Below, piece by piece: positions 1 to 12,589 of a stretch of 64,000 bases of DNA (its first letter is position 1; the number at the start of each line of letters is the position of its first letter). The notes under the pieces are model-generated. The model was not told the DNA's origin and made no database searches. It saw only the letters and a program-made list of their open reading frames with translations. Both the position numbers and the translations under genes were made by a program. This stretch comes from Pyrus communis (Eukaryota; Streptophyta; Magnoliopsida; Rosales; Rosaceae), in contig NC_084810.1 in assembly GCF_963583255.1 (NCBI RefSeq), positions 7,037,751-7,101,750 on the forward strand, in the 5' to 3' direction.

Positions 1-2769
1 TTAGACGGAAACGTATTCAAAACTATCCACGGACAACCAAACTCCCAGAACTAAGCAAAGAAATTTAGATGTCAATACCTTTAATTCCTTCTGCATTGCC
101 ATATCCATATAGATTTTCTCCAACTCATTGACTCTCTTACTCCTTGCTTCGAGCTCTCTGTAGGAACCAGCTGTTTTCCTGCACATTGAAAACGACAATA
201 TAAGACTTAAACAAAATAATGATATCGCGCTACAAGAATCCTTACTGACAATGAGACAGGAAGGCAGATGCAAGAATTATTCCACAAATTGAAAGGTAGC
301 ATAAGAATAACATGAATTTGTTAACATGAGTGAGCTACCTAGGATTCAGGAATACAAAACCAGCATTCTCAACCGAAATACAATTCCAACTAGCACCTAA
401 TAGTTGGGCCTCGGACCAACTTCTAATTTATTTCAATTTCAATTTTGCCAAAGAGCTGTTTATCCCATGCAAAGTTGGGCTTTAGTTGGCATAGCAGCAA
501 AGAGCTGTTTATCAAACCGGTTAATAACTTAATATACAGAACAACTTCTGCGAGATAATTTTTTTATTTTTTTGCCATATACTTGTAACCATTAAGATTT
601 GTTTATACTCTTTTAGGTCAGTTGGCATAATCACAAATCACAATCACATACAGTATAAAAGCCAAGTTGCAGCCTTTAGACTAAACATTAAGAGACTGGG
701 TTTGCTTAGAACCTTTTCTCTGTTACGAAACATTCTAGTCCAATTCACTTCACGATTGATGGCCTGGTATCACAAGTAATCTTATTGCTTTTAGAATGCA
801 ACCATGCAAAGTGCAAAGGGATCACTGCACAATTATTCTTAGATAGCAATAATGCCAAGATCTTATCACCATAATCGATGCATAGAAATGCATAATTGAT
901 GCAATATTGATGAAAATCAAAAGACCAAAACTTCCAGGATAAACCTAACTCCTCAATCTGTCCTCTATCACTGAAAATTTTGTTTCTACCTTTTTATATG
1001 ATCAGGAATGTCCTCAGAAACCGGCATTTTTCCACTTCTTGAACGTGATTGAATTTCTCTAGCCTCCTCTCTGCCAAAAAAAATAATTAACAATAGATTT
1101 TTTTAAATGTGCAAAACAAGATAAAACATATTTGGCAAATGGGAACATAAATGACGTGAAATTAAGAAACTACTTTCCTTCCCAACTCTTTCACCCAGAG
1201 TGGTTTCATGTGAATTCTATAACATTATAGGTCTTATCCCCATCTGAAAGAATTGAAGAATAATGTCTTCCCAGGAAAAAATTAATAACACTAAGAAATT
1301 AGCCTAGTGTCCCCAGTTGAAGCCATGAGGATCTACTCTACTATAACTACATGGGCCAGAAAGGAGGTAGTTTGCAGATTTGTAATAGCACGCTTATTGT
1401 CCTTGTATCACTGTATTTCTATGTCCCCTTTCTCGGGGCCATAATAGTTTTTGTAGATATACTCAAGTAAACAGGATGAAAAACTTTTCATACAAGTCCA
1501 GAACAGGATCAGGAGAAACACACTTTCCATTTATTGATCAAGTTTTATGGATGCGTCTTCCCATTTGTTACAGTATTCCTTTTCAGTGTTTGTATGGGTG
1601 GATGTGAAACTTCGGGTTCATGTAAACTAGATATGTATTTGTGTTTGTGTGTGTTTTATGTTGTGTACTTGCTTAGAAACAAGGGTTAAAATCACTCTAG
1701 ATACTTTTGCCTACTGATGAAAAAACCAATTCAATGAACATGAAAAATATACATAACAAAATCAATTAGAACAATGGAAACAGACCTCTGTGGATAATAA
1801 GGGACAACAAAGAACCAAAAAATGGTGAAAATGGTCTTTCACCATATCCAGTCTGATTACAAATAACAGCAGCAACGAAAAATTACAAATTAAAAAAAAT
1901 CCACTAATTCAGAATTAAGATTCTCCATGGATAGAAGATGTGAAGGAAGCTCAAACCTGTCTTCGGCAAAGTAAACGTGTCTACTTGAAGGCCGATTATC
2001 AAGAGAGTGCAGTGTCGCAGTTAACTTTTCAATTTTCTGCATTAATTAACACCATAATTAGAACCAACATGTTAAATTCATAAAACCAACTGGTAGACCA
2101 TAGCTTCATGATATATATTTATAACCTTTTTCTCACTCTGCACTTTCTGAAATATGTATCCAATATCTTGGGTCTTCATAAGCATGAGCTCTTCTGGAGT
2201 ATACTTGTTTGCCTGACTCCTGTAGTAAAAATCCATATCACATGAGTAGCAAGTGTGAAAAAGGAAAACGATATAGAAGAGTAAAAGAGAGTTTTATGTT
2301 ACTCTAATTTATGGACTCCATTAACAGTTCGTGTCTTGATCATCTTGAAGTTGAACTCATCTGGGTTTCTGTAGAAGGCTTTCTGCTTCAGTATCTGTTG
2401 AGTGAAAAGACAGATGAGACATAGCCTAAGATGTATACCATATAGGAAGTTAAATTACCAGACTATTAATAGATGACGAAATCCAAGGAGAAAAACAACA
2501 AAGCCATCATAAATCTACCCGTAAAGTCTCCTCCTTTTTGTGATACGCTTTCGCGCGCTCAACATAGTCCTTGTGCTTTTCAAGAAGCCCAAATTTTTTC
2601 CTCGATTCCCTATAAAAAATTTGGACCCAAAACACAAAAACATTAATCCCATCATCTGATTCAAAACAACATTATCCGAAAGTCTAACAGCGAAAAGGAA
2701 TGTGGTCACTCACGGTTGAGCTCGCTCCTTGTGAGCCCGTCGGCTAACAGCATTCCTTAAAGACGACAT
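1..2769 (-). CDS. UTP11: UTP11-like U3 snoRNA-associated protein, 3' end off the window
   Basis: UTP11 is a small-subunit processome component that acts with U3 snoRNA in the nucleolus on 18S rRNA maturation. Seven coding exons join in frame with GT-AG borders: 2714-2769, 2519-2609, 2303-2394, 2126-2219, 1957-2036, 990-1070 and 79-178. They give 198 residues beginning MSSLRNAVSRRAHKERAQP. The family signatures NPDEFNFKMIKTRTVNGVHK, KTQDIGYIFQKVQSEKKK and RPSSRHVYFAEDR are all present. The last exon ends on an AAG codon followed by GTATTG, so a final basic exon of roughly 30 codons must lie left of position 1 (the family is about 230 residues). An acceptor lies just before the ATG (TTCAG at about 2771-2775), and a donor near 3068 suggests a 5' UTR intron with a leader exon at about 3070-3255. 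Family recalled from knowledge; exon joins read directly. Confidence 0.93.
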
Positions 2770-3269
2770 GCTGAATAATTCAAAGCAAACACCACAAGTT
2801 AACTGCGAAGGTACCACTAATAAGCTGTGGAATTACAGATACAACAAATATTCATAACCATGTCAAACAAAATTTGATAAACCACAATGTCGAACAATTA
2901 GGGAAATTAATTCTTGGGTAAGTTCCAAGAGCTCAAATCTTTACCCGTCTGACTACAACAATTGAATTGAATTGAATTAAAATCCTAAAATCTAAGCAGC
3001 AACTAGGTTGTTAAAGTTGAGCAATTTGAAAGATGAATGACAATAATAAAGATTAAAGCGAAACAAACCTTGACGATGAAGAATTGGGATTCCTGAGCAG
3101 CCCAATGGAATTCCGAATCCCTCCTTACTCTTCAGATGGTGGAATTAAAGCGCAGGCAAAACCCAAGATGGAGAACTGGCCTTTGGAAGACGCAGACTAA
3201 ACCCTAGAAAATGATTAGGGTATAAGAATTGGTGATTACAACTAAGGAGGAGTGAGCAGTGGTTGTGTG

Positions 3270-3936
3270 TGGGGCGGCCTACGGCTGCTGGGTGTGCGTG
3301 TTCAGATGTAATTTGGTAAAATTGGGTTTCCAACTTTCCACACGACTTTTCTTTGTACTTCTTAGGTTGAGGGCGATAATAAATAAAATTAATTTACGAT
3401 ACTATTTGTACTATATTTTTGTATTATATTTTCATATTATTTTAAGTGGCATTTAATATAGGCAGCCACATCATTTGAACTAATCAGATTTTTAAATTTA
3501 GTTCATTATTTAATAAATTAATAATTAAGAAAAATTAGTTAATTAAATAATGATCGTAATATACCAAGAGTCATTCTCCTTTCTTTCTTTGGGTTTTGCA
3601 AATTTTTCAAATGATGCGGTTATCCACATCAGATGCAACTTAAAGTGGTATAGAAATGTAATACAAAAACATGGTATGAATATCATTACTCATTTACGAT
3701 ATGAAAGAAAATTACATTTTAAACTAATTTGACGAAATTTATGTCTACACACTATTTTTTACATTTTATTTGGAAAAAAACATCATAATTATTGGTACTG
3801 AGTAATTATGGTGAACCGACAACTATTTCTAATTTGATCCATTTTTATTCGTATGACTAACCCTTCAAGGCAAAACTACATAATCGACGATTCTGATTAT
3901 TAGTATGCAAGATTGGAAAGGACGTTCACATATTTC
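3270..3936. other. Intergenic upstream of UTP11
   Basis: AT-rich spacer upstream of the UTP11 leader. The short reading frames here show no recognisable domain or splice pattern. I see nothing else that I can support. Confidence 0.5.
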
Positions 3937-4165
3937 TTGAATGGACAGGATTGTCTACCCTCCCACTTCCGATGCCTCCCATGCTCTCCTATTTTATGTG
4001 GTCACGGTTAAGCTACGTCAACATTTTATATTGTTTTTTATAGAGATAATAAGACAAAAATAAATAGTAATATAAAATGGTAACATGGCTTAACCGTGAT
4101 CACACAAACAGGAGGACATGGGAGGACACCGGAAGTGGAAGGGTAGACAATCCTTGTCCTGAATG
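3937..4165. mobile_element. Palindromic MITE, about 229 bp
   Basis: The first and last 90 or so bases are imperfect inverted copies of each other. Both arms carry GGATTGTCTACCC, a CCACTTCCG block and a GATCACGGTTAAGC-like block, around a short AT-rich centre. There is no coding capacity. This is the structure of a foldback-like miniature inverted-repeat element. The superfamily is not assigned because the target duplication is unclear. Confidence 0.75.
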
Positions 4166-4232
4166 AATGTCAAGTATTCTCACCTAAAAATTCTCCGACG
4201 ATCTCAAGAAAAATGGTTCTCAGTCCACTATG

Positions 4233-4236
<4 letters not shown>

Positions 4237-4274
<38 letters not shown>
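4237..4274. repeat. Poly-T tract, 38 bp
   Basis: Uninterrupted run of T. It could be a microsatellite or the reversed tail of a retroposed sequence; nothing next to it decides which. Confidence 0.9.
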
Positions 4275-4554
4275 CAACCAACAATATTTTTTATACTAAG
4301 AAGGAAGAGATGGGCTTAGCCTCATGATGGGCTAGCAATTCACCTTTGGCAAGAATCAAATCTAAAGCCTATCACTAAAATAATATTAAATGACACTATA
4401 ATACCTCTTTAGTACAGTTGCTTTATAATTGAGGGTATTCATGTTATTTTCCATTTGTAATTGAAAAAAATGGCACATGCATCAAAGAAATTGAGGAGTC
4501 ATGGTTGTCCTCATCACTCTTCACGCGATCAAGTTGGTCATGTGATTATATAAT

Positions 4555-5005
4555 AGGGTGAACTACCAATTTAGTTCTTAATATTATATTTGAAACTACA
4601 ATATTTAATTTTTCGTCAATTTAAATCATGTTACTTGCATGTAATACACATTGGATGGTAGATTGGTAGTTTTTCATAAAGAAATAATGTATGGAGTTAA
4701 CTTTGTAGGGTAAATTGGTAGTTTTTCATAAGAAATCGTATAAGTTAACATCCGAGGGTAAATTAAACGTCAGATTCGTAACTTATATGAAATGTTAAGG
4801 TCTTATAGACGAGAAAATGACAGCATCACACTCTAAAATGTGTTAAATGACTTAAGTTGATGAAAAATTAGATAAAATAGCTTTGAATATAATAGGAAAT
4901 TATCAATTTTTAATGAATTTAGAGACTTAATTTACCGAAAAAATAATTCAAAAAACTAATTTTCACTGAGAAGATAGTTCAGAGACTAAATCAACACTTC
5001 ACTCT
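4555..5005. mobile_element. Possible MITE with imperfect terminal inverted repeats
   Basis: The left end (AGGGTGAACTACCAATTTAGT) and the reverse complement of the right end (AGAGTGAAGTGTTGATTTAGT) match imperfectly over about 25 bases. The interior is AT-rich, non-coding, and repeats the phrase GGTAAATTGGTAGTTTTTCATA. The ends are flanked by TA. This resembles a Stowaway-like or related MITE, but the match is too degraded to be firm. Confidence 0.45.
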
Positions 5006-5982
5006 ATATATTATAAAATCGCACAAACACTTTCTTTTCTTATCATGGGTTGTATACCTTTTTGTTCTTTTACCACGCATCACGTGATATAATCCTGTGA
5101 TGTGTGATGATGGATAACGTGGTATACACCTCGGGATAGGATGTCTTTCCCGAGGCCATGAGATCGTTCCTTACAAGCGTTCTCTCGACAGTAAATTTCA
5201 TTCCCAAGAGTAAATTGAACAATTCTATACATAACAAAACTACCTTGCTACACCTTTCACTCCCAAAAGGTCAAAATTATGAACAAAAGAAAAAATAAAA
5301 TACAAATAATGATAGGTGGAAGAACAAAAAATAGGAAAAAATCACTTAAGTCTAAATCGCTGCTGCGGACGTTGGGCTTTCTGAAGGCAATAACGTTGTT
5401 TTGTCATGAGTTCATTCTCAGCAGGACACCAATTTACAACGAAGGTTGCTGTACCATGGCGATGTTAGGTCCAGTAGTTACAATCACTCAAGAAATTGTT
5501 CGCCTTTTGAATGATGAACAGCCACAGTTCCGTATAGTATTGGTGTTCTGAGACTCTAGTCCTGTCGTCCGCCTGATCAGTGAGGAGTCATTGATGTACA
5601 GAGTCAGCCATGAGTAGGTGTCAAACATCACCGGAGGTACCTTCCAAAGCGACCGTAGGTTCAATCCAGTGAAATTCCACTGCAAAGAGAAGGGCATGGT
5701 CCGCAGGCTCAGCTCTTAACTCCCTTTCACTTATCCTTCTGTGATCTATGGATATGGATAACATCTTGACAAGAACCAAGAAAGCATTTGTTGTCGAAAT
5801 TGTACAGTGATGGTCACCTGAGAAGATGCAAAGACAAGAATTTCTTATTTGGTATCCTTAACTCGCTTTTTTACTAATTAAATTGCACGCGCACGCACAC
5901 ATGAATTGAACCTCTATACAATATAAGAGAGATTATCTTTCTTCAACTAGGTTTAGAACATACCTTCTCCAAATAAAATAAA
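5006..5982. other. 3' flank of the formin gene
   Basis: There is no convincing coding sequence. The short open frames at 5279-5697 have no recognisable motif and no splice links. The part nearest 5983 is probably the 3' UTR of the minus-strand formin. Confidence 0.5.
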
Positions 5983-8900
5983 TTAACTTTCATCATCTGA
6001 ACTAGAATTATCCATTCGTCGATCTTGGATTTTCGGGAAAAGCCGCTTATGAAGATCAGGAGAAGGAGGCTGCCGAAGATCGGAGGCAGATGGCATTGTT
6101 GAAGGCTGGCGGGGATCAGAGGAAGGTGTCTCTTTTTTCTGAACTTTTGTCGACTTTTTTGGTGCCAATCTTACCTCTCTACAAACCTTATCTAGCATTA
6201 TTAGAAAATCTCGGACAATAATAAACAGTCGTAAGCCTTCATCCTTCCCTGCATTCCCATGAAAGTAGTCACCGGTGCTCTTCACCAGAGCCATGATTCT
6301 CTTTTCTTCCTCGAGGAGACCCGTGATATCAACCTCAGCATTCTGCACAAAACTCTTCAGTGCTTCATGGAACTCACTATCTTCCCCTGAATCTTTCATG
6401 TCCGTGTTCAGGAAGTCCCGGATCTTTATCAGTGAATGACCAAGTTTGGCAACAGTTCCTGTTAAGCTTTCAGAATCCAAAACAGATGCTTTTCTAACAT
6501 TCTCAAGTTCATTGCTTAAACCTGAAACTTTCTCAAGTCCAAGACTGCGATAGTGTTCTTGTTCTTCTGTTTCATTGGAAGTGTCCTCAAGGAGATCATC
6601 TGTTTTGACGCTAGAGAAACTCCTGTTCTCTTTTGCTGTACGAGCAGCTCTGACACCCTCAGAGCGGATTATTTCCTGAACAACAAAGTGCAAAAGCGTT
6701 GTCTTGCCATCTATTCCTTTAACATCTGACAATTTCAAGAGTGTGTCAAGTTTGAACGCTTGTGCTCCACCACGAAATGTTCCGTCGTTCATGCGATTTC
6801 CAGTTTTAAGAACAGCTTCTAAAAGCTTGAGGAAAAGCCGGCTGCTTCTCAGTTCCTTACATGCAACCTGCCGTAGAAATGAGATGCCACATGATTTAAA
6901 TATTTTTTAGAGCAACGTTTCAAGATATGGACCAAAAAACACTCGCAGACAATGTCATGCACATACAAAAAAATGATAGGTTACAACAAGAAGAAACTGC
7001 ACCCCATTTTAATATAAAATCATAGACATTTTTTATATACGCTGTAAAAGTACAGTCGTATACACCCTCATGCCAGATTATCTCCAGGAGTCTCCCCCAG
7101 ATGCAGATAGATACTATATCTCCAAGAGTGCCCAAGATGCAGATAGATACCATATCTGACGTCCCAAGGACAGTATGGTCTGGGGCATTTGAGCCGTCAG
7201 CATTGCTGATATGACTAAGCCTAAGATATCTAATAGATATGATATTGTTTCGCCTCAAGAAAGCTATCTAACAGATAGTTTTAATATGATATTGTCCTTT
7301 TCTTCAACATGTGAATATCATTAGCAATATAAAAATGAAATCTGAATAAACTCGTCATCGAAGAAGTGATGTGAACTTCAACCATAAGCAGACCGTACAA
7401 AATATCTGCGAACATTTTCCAATCTCTTCAGCAGTCTCATCTAAGGAGAAATAGCAGTCATGGGACATTTATCATTTGAGCTTGTAGATGAAGTAAAGCA
7501 AGAGTTGGGGTCCAAACCCCACCAGAAATAAAAGCGACCACAGGTCTGCCACTACATAAAGTTCTCAACACATGTGCATAGCGGCAACCAATCCCGTCTG
7601 TACTTTGCAATCATGGCATTCATTATTCTCATGTTACATCAGACTTATTCATGCTATTTCAACTGTACATTCTTCTTTTGCGATTGGCATTTGGCTCTTT
7701 ATCGGTTTAGGTTTTCAAACAAGGGGTGTTCATTCTCCATTATCAACTGACAATTTGCACAGCTCAAAAGACTGTCTTTGTAGAGGGTAGGAGAACATAT
7801 GAGGCTAGCTTAACATAGATCTGCACTGTGTTCTATGTTTAATTGTTTGTTAAGGTTGTATAAACATAATTTAGGTAGCTCTTAATTCTTTTTAGCACTT
7901 TCTGAACAAGTGGAAGTTAATCTAAGAAAATTAAAAGCATGCGTAGATGAGCTATGACACGCAAAATCATATAAATGATGCAATTCAGAAACAGTACCTC
8001 TAAGGTCGCGAAAGACTCTTTAAGCTGGGTGGCCTCCTCCTGAAGAGTGCACATAAAAAGTAATGCTTCCAATCGCTTAAAAGCAAACGGGATGTCAATC
8101 AAAGCTTTCAGGAACCGCTCAGCGGGCCCAAGTTGAGAAAGTGGACCATTGAACAGTCTAAGCTTTAGTTCTTCTTCTTGTGTCGGTGCCATCTTCAACA
8201 AAGTTTCTAAGAATTCTGAGGGAAGCTCATTTCCTGATCCAATTAAGAAAGTTAAACGTATGTTAATGGCTGACTGTAGAAACGGTCTTTATTAAGAATT
8301 CTTTATATGTTATTCTATTAGTCAGACAAGATGTTCCCTCAAGAATTTTGAGAAGATGCTCCCATAAACAAAGTGGCCCCCCAACTTTCAATTGCATCAA
8401 TGTGACCCTTAAAGTCTTGTACCATGCATAAAGGTGGCTCCAGACTTCTGATCCTTCAATTCCTGTTCAAATCAATCACATGCAAAGCAGATGACCAAAT
8501 ATTGAGGGCAGTTTTCACTTATGGGTTTCAAAAACAATGCTTTTTATTCTTAGTCTACAGTGTTTGATTACATGGTTAATTAGTTCAATTAGGTTTTTTG
8601 TAACGTTTGTTTAGCATGTTAGAGTACATTGACTATATACTAGATTGGGAAGAACAAGTGGAGAGAGAAAGGGTGATAGAGAGGAGGGGGCGAAAAAGAG
8701 ACAGATATGTCCTTTGTAAATCTTCAATTTAGCGTCTAATATACTATTCTACTACTTTCGACAAAAAAAAAAAAAAAAAAAAAACTCTTCTACTTCTAGC
8801 CCTGAAATTACATTATGTGCTTGCTGCTTGACAATTTTTAAGTGAAAAACTAATGGATCAGAAGCCGTGGGGTACATTGATGCATAATCCCTGAGTTTGG

Positions 8901-11900
8901 GAGGCATAATGATGCATTTCAGTGACCAATTTAATTATCGACAAACAGTTCAGGGGGAAATGGTTATAAAAAGCATAATCATAAGCAGAGTGAACAAACT
9001 ATCCACGCATCAAGATGTACAGAATCTCTAGTCTACCAGCTGCTAAGTCTACCATAAAATTTTAAAGATAATACAACAGAAAAACAACAAATCACAACTA
9101 CATCAAAGATTGATGCCGTCCAAGCTGCGTGAATGAGAAAGAAAGGTATATCAAGTAAATCAAAACACATCAAATCCTAATAACAGACTTTGTCCCACAA
9201 GCCCGTCAGCCTTCACTTCCTTCCCTTAATCTTCAGAAGTTTTCTTACTCCACAAGCACTAGGTTAATTTTTTTTCAACTAACATGCTGTACAGATAAGT
9301 GGACAAGTAACTCCTCAAAGAAAATGTTTCGCCAAGAATTTGCAGAGTAACATTAGCCCTAAGTGCATCTGCCACTTGAACTGACCTAAGTCAAAACTTC
9401 ATAAAATTACAAACTTGCAGGCTTCCCTCTAGGAAATTCATACATCCCTTCTAGTACATTTTATTTCTACACACTGTAAAATGACGAAAGGACAATACTT
9501 GCATATTATTTAATGCCATGGAAAGAAAGAAGGAGAGAAGTTACCTTCACGAATTGCATCACAGACTTCTTCTATGGTCACATTCAATGCCCGCAAAAGA
9601 ATTGATAGATTTTGTGCCTTTTTGGGATTAATAAGTTGAATGAGCTGGGGCGTAGGATTTTGGGATGAAGACTCTTTATTAAGTTCATTTTTGTTTTTAT
9701 CAGCAGCGTTATACCCAAAGAGAGTTTCAATCATATTTTCATCGAACCTGTAAAGAATCACATTGTTTTCAGACGCTTATAATATCTAATGATTCATGGG
9801 TCACAAAGAAGAAAAGGTAAGAAAACTGCGACTTACTGGAACGATCCTGATTTAATCTGATGCCAAACCATTGAGTGATCCGGGTTTGCTAGAACCTTAT
9901 CCCAAAAAAAGGGCTTCAGCTTGGTTTTAGGAGCATCACCATCAGCCTCCGATCCAGCATCCGGTGGACGTTTTGGTGCAAGAGGTGGAGGTCGAGCTAC
10001 CTTTGAACCAATAGCCATTGCTGGAGGTGGCCGAGGAGGAGGAACGCCACTCTTTGGAGGTGGTGGGGGGCGAGAGCCAGCAGGTGGTGGGGGATGAGGA
10101 CCAGGAGGTGGTGGGGGGCGAGGACCAGGAGGTGCTGGAGGAGGTGGTGGGGGAGGGCCTGCACTTCCTGGGGCTTTTAAAGCAGCAGGTACAGGTGGCG
10201 GAGGAGGAGGACTAGCCCTGCTGGGAGGAGGCCTAAAAGAAGAAGGTGGTTCAGGTGGGAGAAGCTTTGCTCTGCCAGGAGGGGGCTTCAAAGGAGACAT
10301 TCCAGGAGGAGGTGGTACTAGTCCATTGATATTGTTGGGCGTGTCAAACTTGGAAGCACCTCCAGGGGATCCTAATTCTGCAATTTCATTTAGTGAAGCA
10401 TTGAGAACATGAGACTCGATGCGAAAATGCTATTAAAGATTAGGCCTTCCAGAGATGACTTTGAGTTATTACCTAATGATTGATGGTCAAGCTTCTCTTC
10501 TTTCATTGAATTTCCCATAGCATAAGACTTGTATGAAGAACCTGAAACATCAAAAATTTCAAAGAAATGTCAAAATGGAAGGGCTCCAAACAACTGAAGA
10601 TAATATAAACAAGATATCCGAGAATTATACCAGCAGCATCAGTTAAACTCAGGCTAAGGAGGGGCCTCTCATCATTTTGTCTACCCTTTTTCCCATTCCT
10701 ACAGATTTTAGTACAACATAAAAAGAGCAATGCTGCAACAATAAATGTTACTGATGCAGTTATAATAACAGCTGTAACAATTGTTTTACGTTCATTTCGT
10801 CCTTTATGTTCCTGTATATTTGAACCAGAAGCTGGCCCTGAAGCTTGAAGACTCGAATTTATGGGATCCAAAGGAAAAAATGATTCTTGTCGAGAATGGC
10901 GTGTAGACCTAGGACTAGAACTTTGAGAAGTGGAAGGTGCTAGACCAGGAGATAGTGCTGGACTACGTTGAGAATATCTTGGTGCAGAGGCTGGAGAAGG
11001 TACATCAAGAATGCTCTGAGGCAAATCACTAGCCAAATTTCTTCTTGGAACATAAGGTCTGGGAAATAGGGACTCAATATACTCGGCATACCAAATCTTA
11101 GAGGCACCCTCTTCTCCAGAGACACTGAACAAGAGATTATGTTTTCTTAAACAATCTGAAAGAGTATGTTTCACTTCAGGATGCAGGATATTAATAAGAT
11201 TTTGAAACTCTTCTCTTCCCAATAACCGAGTTTTTGAATTAATTTCCTCTGTGCCACTAGATGTTTCATCTGCTAACCATAAGTCAAAATGTTCAATAGC
11301 TTCCGTCAAATGGATCAAATCTACCCTGCAACTTATCCATAACAGCTGTGCCTGCAGGCCATAGAATTTCATATGTTTTAGTGTCAACTTTTGCAAAAAT
11401 GAGCATATTAGTGAAGAATACAAACTTTACTGGTGAAGGCTGGTGAAAGTGAAGCTTAAACACATCAAAGTATTATTTTTCATATAAATTGTCTTCTGGT
11501 AAGGCCTTGTATCTGCAATATATAATTTGTTAAAATTACCAAGGCACCGCTTAAGCCAAATACTACTTCTGGTATCGAAATAAGTTACCCCCAAACATTC
11601 TCATTAAATTAACATAATCAAGATAAATTTCAGTAAAAAATAGCTTCGTCCCTTAAACATTTCATAAGCTCCACACGGACTTCCACGAACTCAAAAGCTT
11701 AGACTTTTTAACCAACTTTTGAATCTACTTTTCCATCCACAAATATGATATGATGCTCCCCTACTTTTGTGATCTTTATATAAGATGCGTCTATATAAAT
11801 TTAAAAACGAACAACGTTATAACATGACCAAATTTATCATGTATTGAATTAATCTACAACTCACTAATATGATAAGTTATCAAGCTGAAACAAAAAGAGT

Positions 11901-12065
11901 TATTTAGTGTGTTACCATGTCCCCATCAATCTTTCCAGTTGCTGGATCAACTAGTTGACTGAGAAAAACTTCCTCTGTGGTTCTGCTCTCCTCTGAGCTC
12001 ATTGATGCTGAAGCACACAGCAGAATAACAAAAACAATAGAACGACTTGTCTTCATAAGACCCAT
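5983..12065 (-). CDS. FH5: Class I formin (FH5-like), membrane-anchored actin nucleator
   Basis: Formins nucleate and cap actin filaments; plant class I members are anchored in the plasma membrane with an extracellular segment in the wall. Seven exons join in frame: 11916-12065, 10631-11351, 10473-10541, 9837-10377, 9545-9747, 7998-8233 and 5983-6867, for 934 residues. In order: a signal peptide (MGLMKTSRSIVFVILLCASA), an extracellular Ser/Pro-rich region, a membrane span at about 239-262 followed by a basic stop, a poly-proline FH1 region at about 335-440, and FH2 from about 464 (KPFFWDKV) with GNRMN at 663-667. The tail is acidic (NSSSDDES). The start is the ATG at 12065; an in-frame TGA lies just upstream. 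The FH5 name rests mainly on gene order matching Arabidopsis At5g54650; class I formin itself is firm. Confidence 0.93.
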
Positions 12066-12574
12066 TTGTTGTCAGATCGTCGTTCTCAACGTTCAATATC
12101 CTTCTCATTTCATCAATCCCTAAACCTCTCATAACCAAAACCCTAGAACACCTTCATCACGCAAAACCCACACAAAAGCTTCAAACTTTCACGATTTGGC
12201 ACCAACCCAATTCGATTACCCTCAAGAAAACACCTATAATATCCCTATTTCCAGCAAATACAAGCAAATCTTCACCTACCCACCAAATATTTTCTCATGA
12301 GAATTTGAACTCTGAATACAATAGGAAGATATTCAACACCAAAATTAAGGAAAACCCAGAATTTTCCTTCTTCAAAGCAGCCAAAATATTGAACCAAATC
12401 ACAAAAAATTCAAAACCCAGAAAGAAACAGACCAGAAATAGCTCATGGGGAGCTGAAAATTTCAATATTCGCCTTAATTTCCTTGAAGAAAAAGCCCTGA
12501 AATTGAATAAATTTCCAAATGGGTTCCAAATGTCAAATGGGAATGCAAAAAACAAAGGCTCCTCGTGCGAAAAC

Positions 12575-12583
12575 CTTATATAA
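12575..12583 (-). promoter_or_regulatory. TATA box of the formin gene
   Basis: On the minus strand the sequence reads TATATAAGG. It lies about 510 bases upstream of the formin ATG, which would give a transcript start near 12550 and a leader of about 480 bases without an obvious intron. The position and consensus fit; no transcript data were available. Confidence 0.55.
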
Positions 12584-12589
12584 TGCTGA

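Noticed and set aside
10018..10215. Plus-strand open frame rich in Glu, Val and Gly
   Set aside because: Antisense shadow of the poly-proline FH1 region of the formin.
12295..12583. Open frames on both strands upstream of the formin
   Set aside because: They overlap the expected formin leader, have no domain, and look like AT-rich chance frames.
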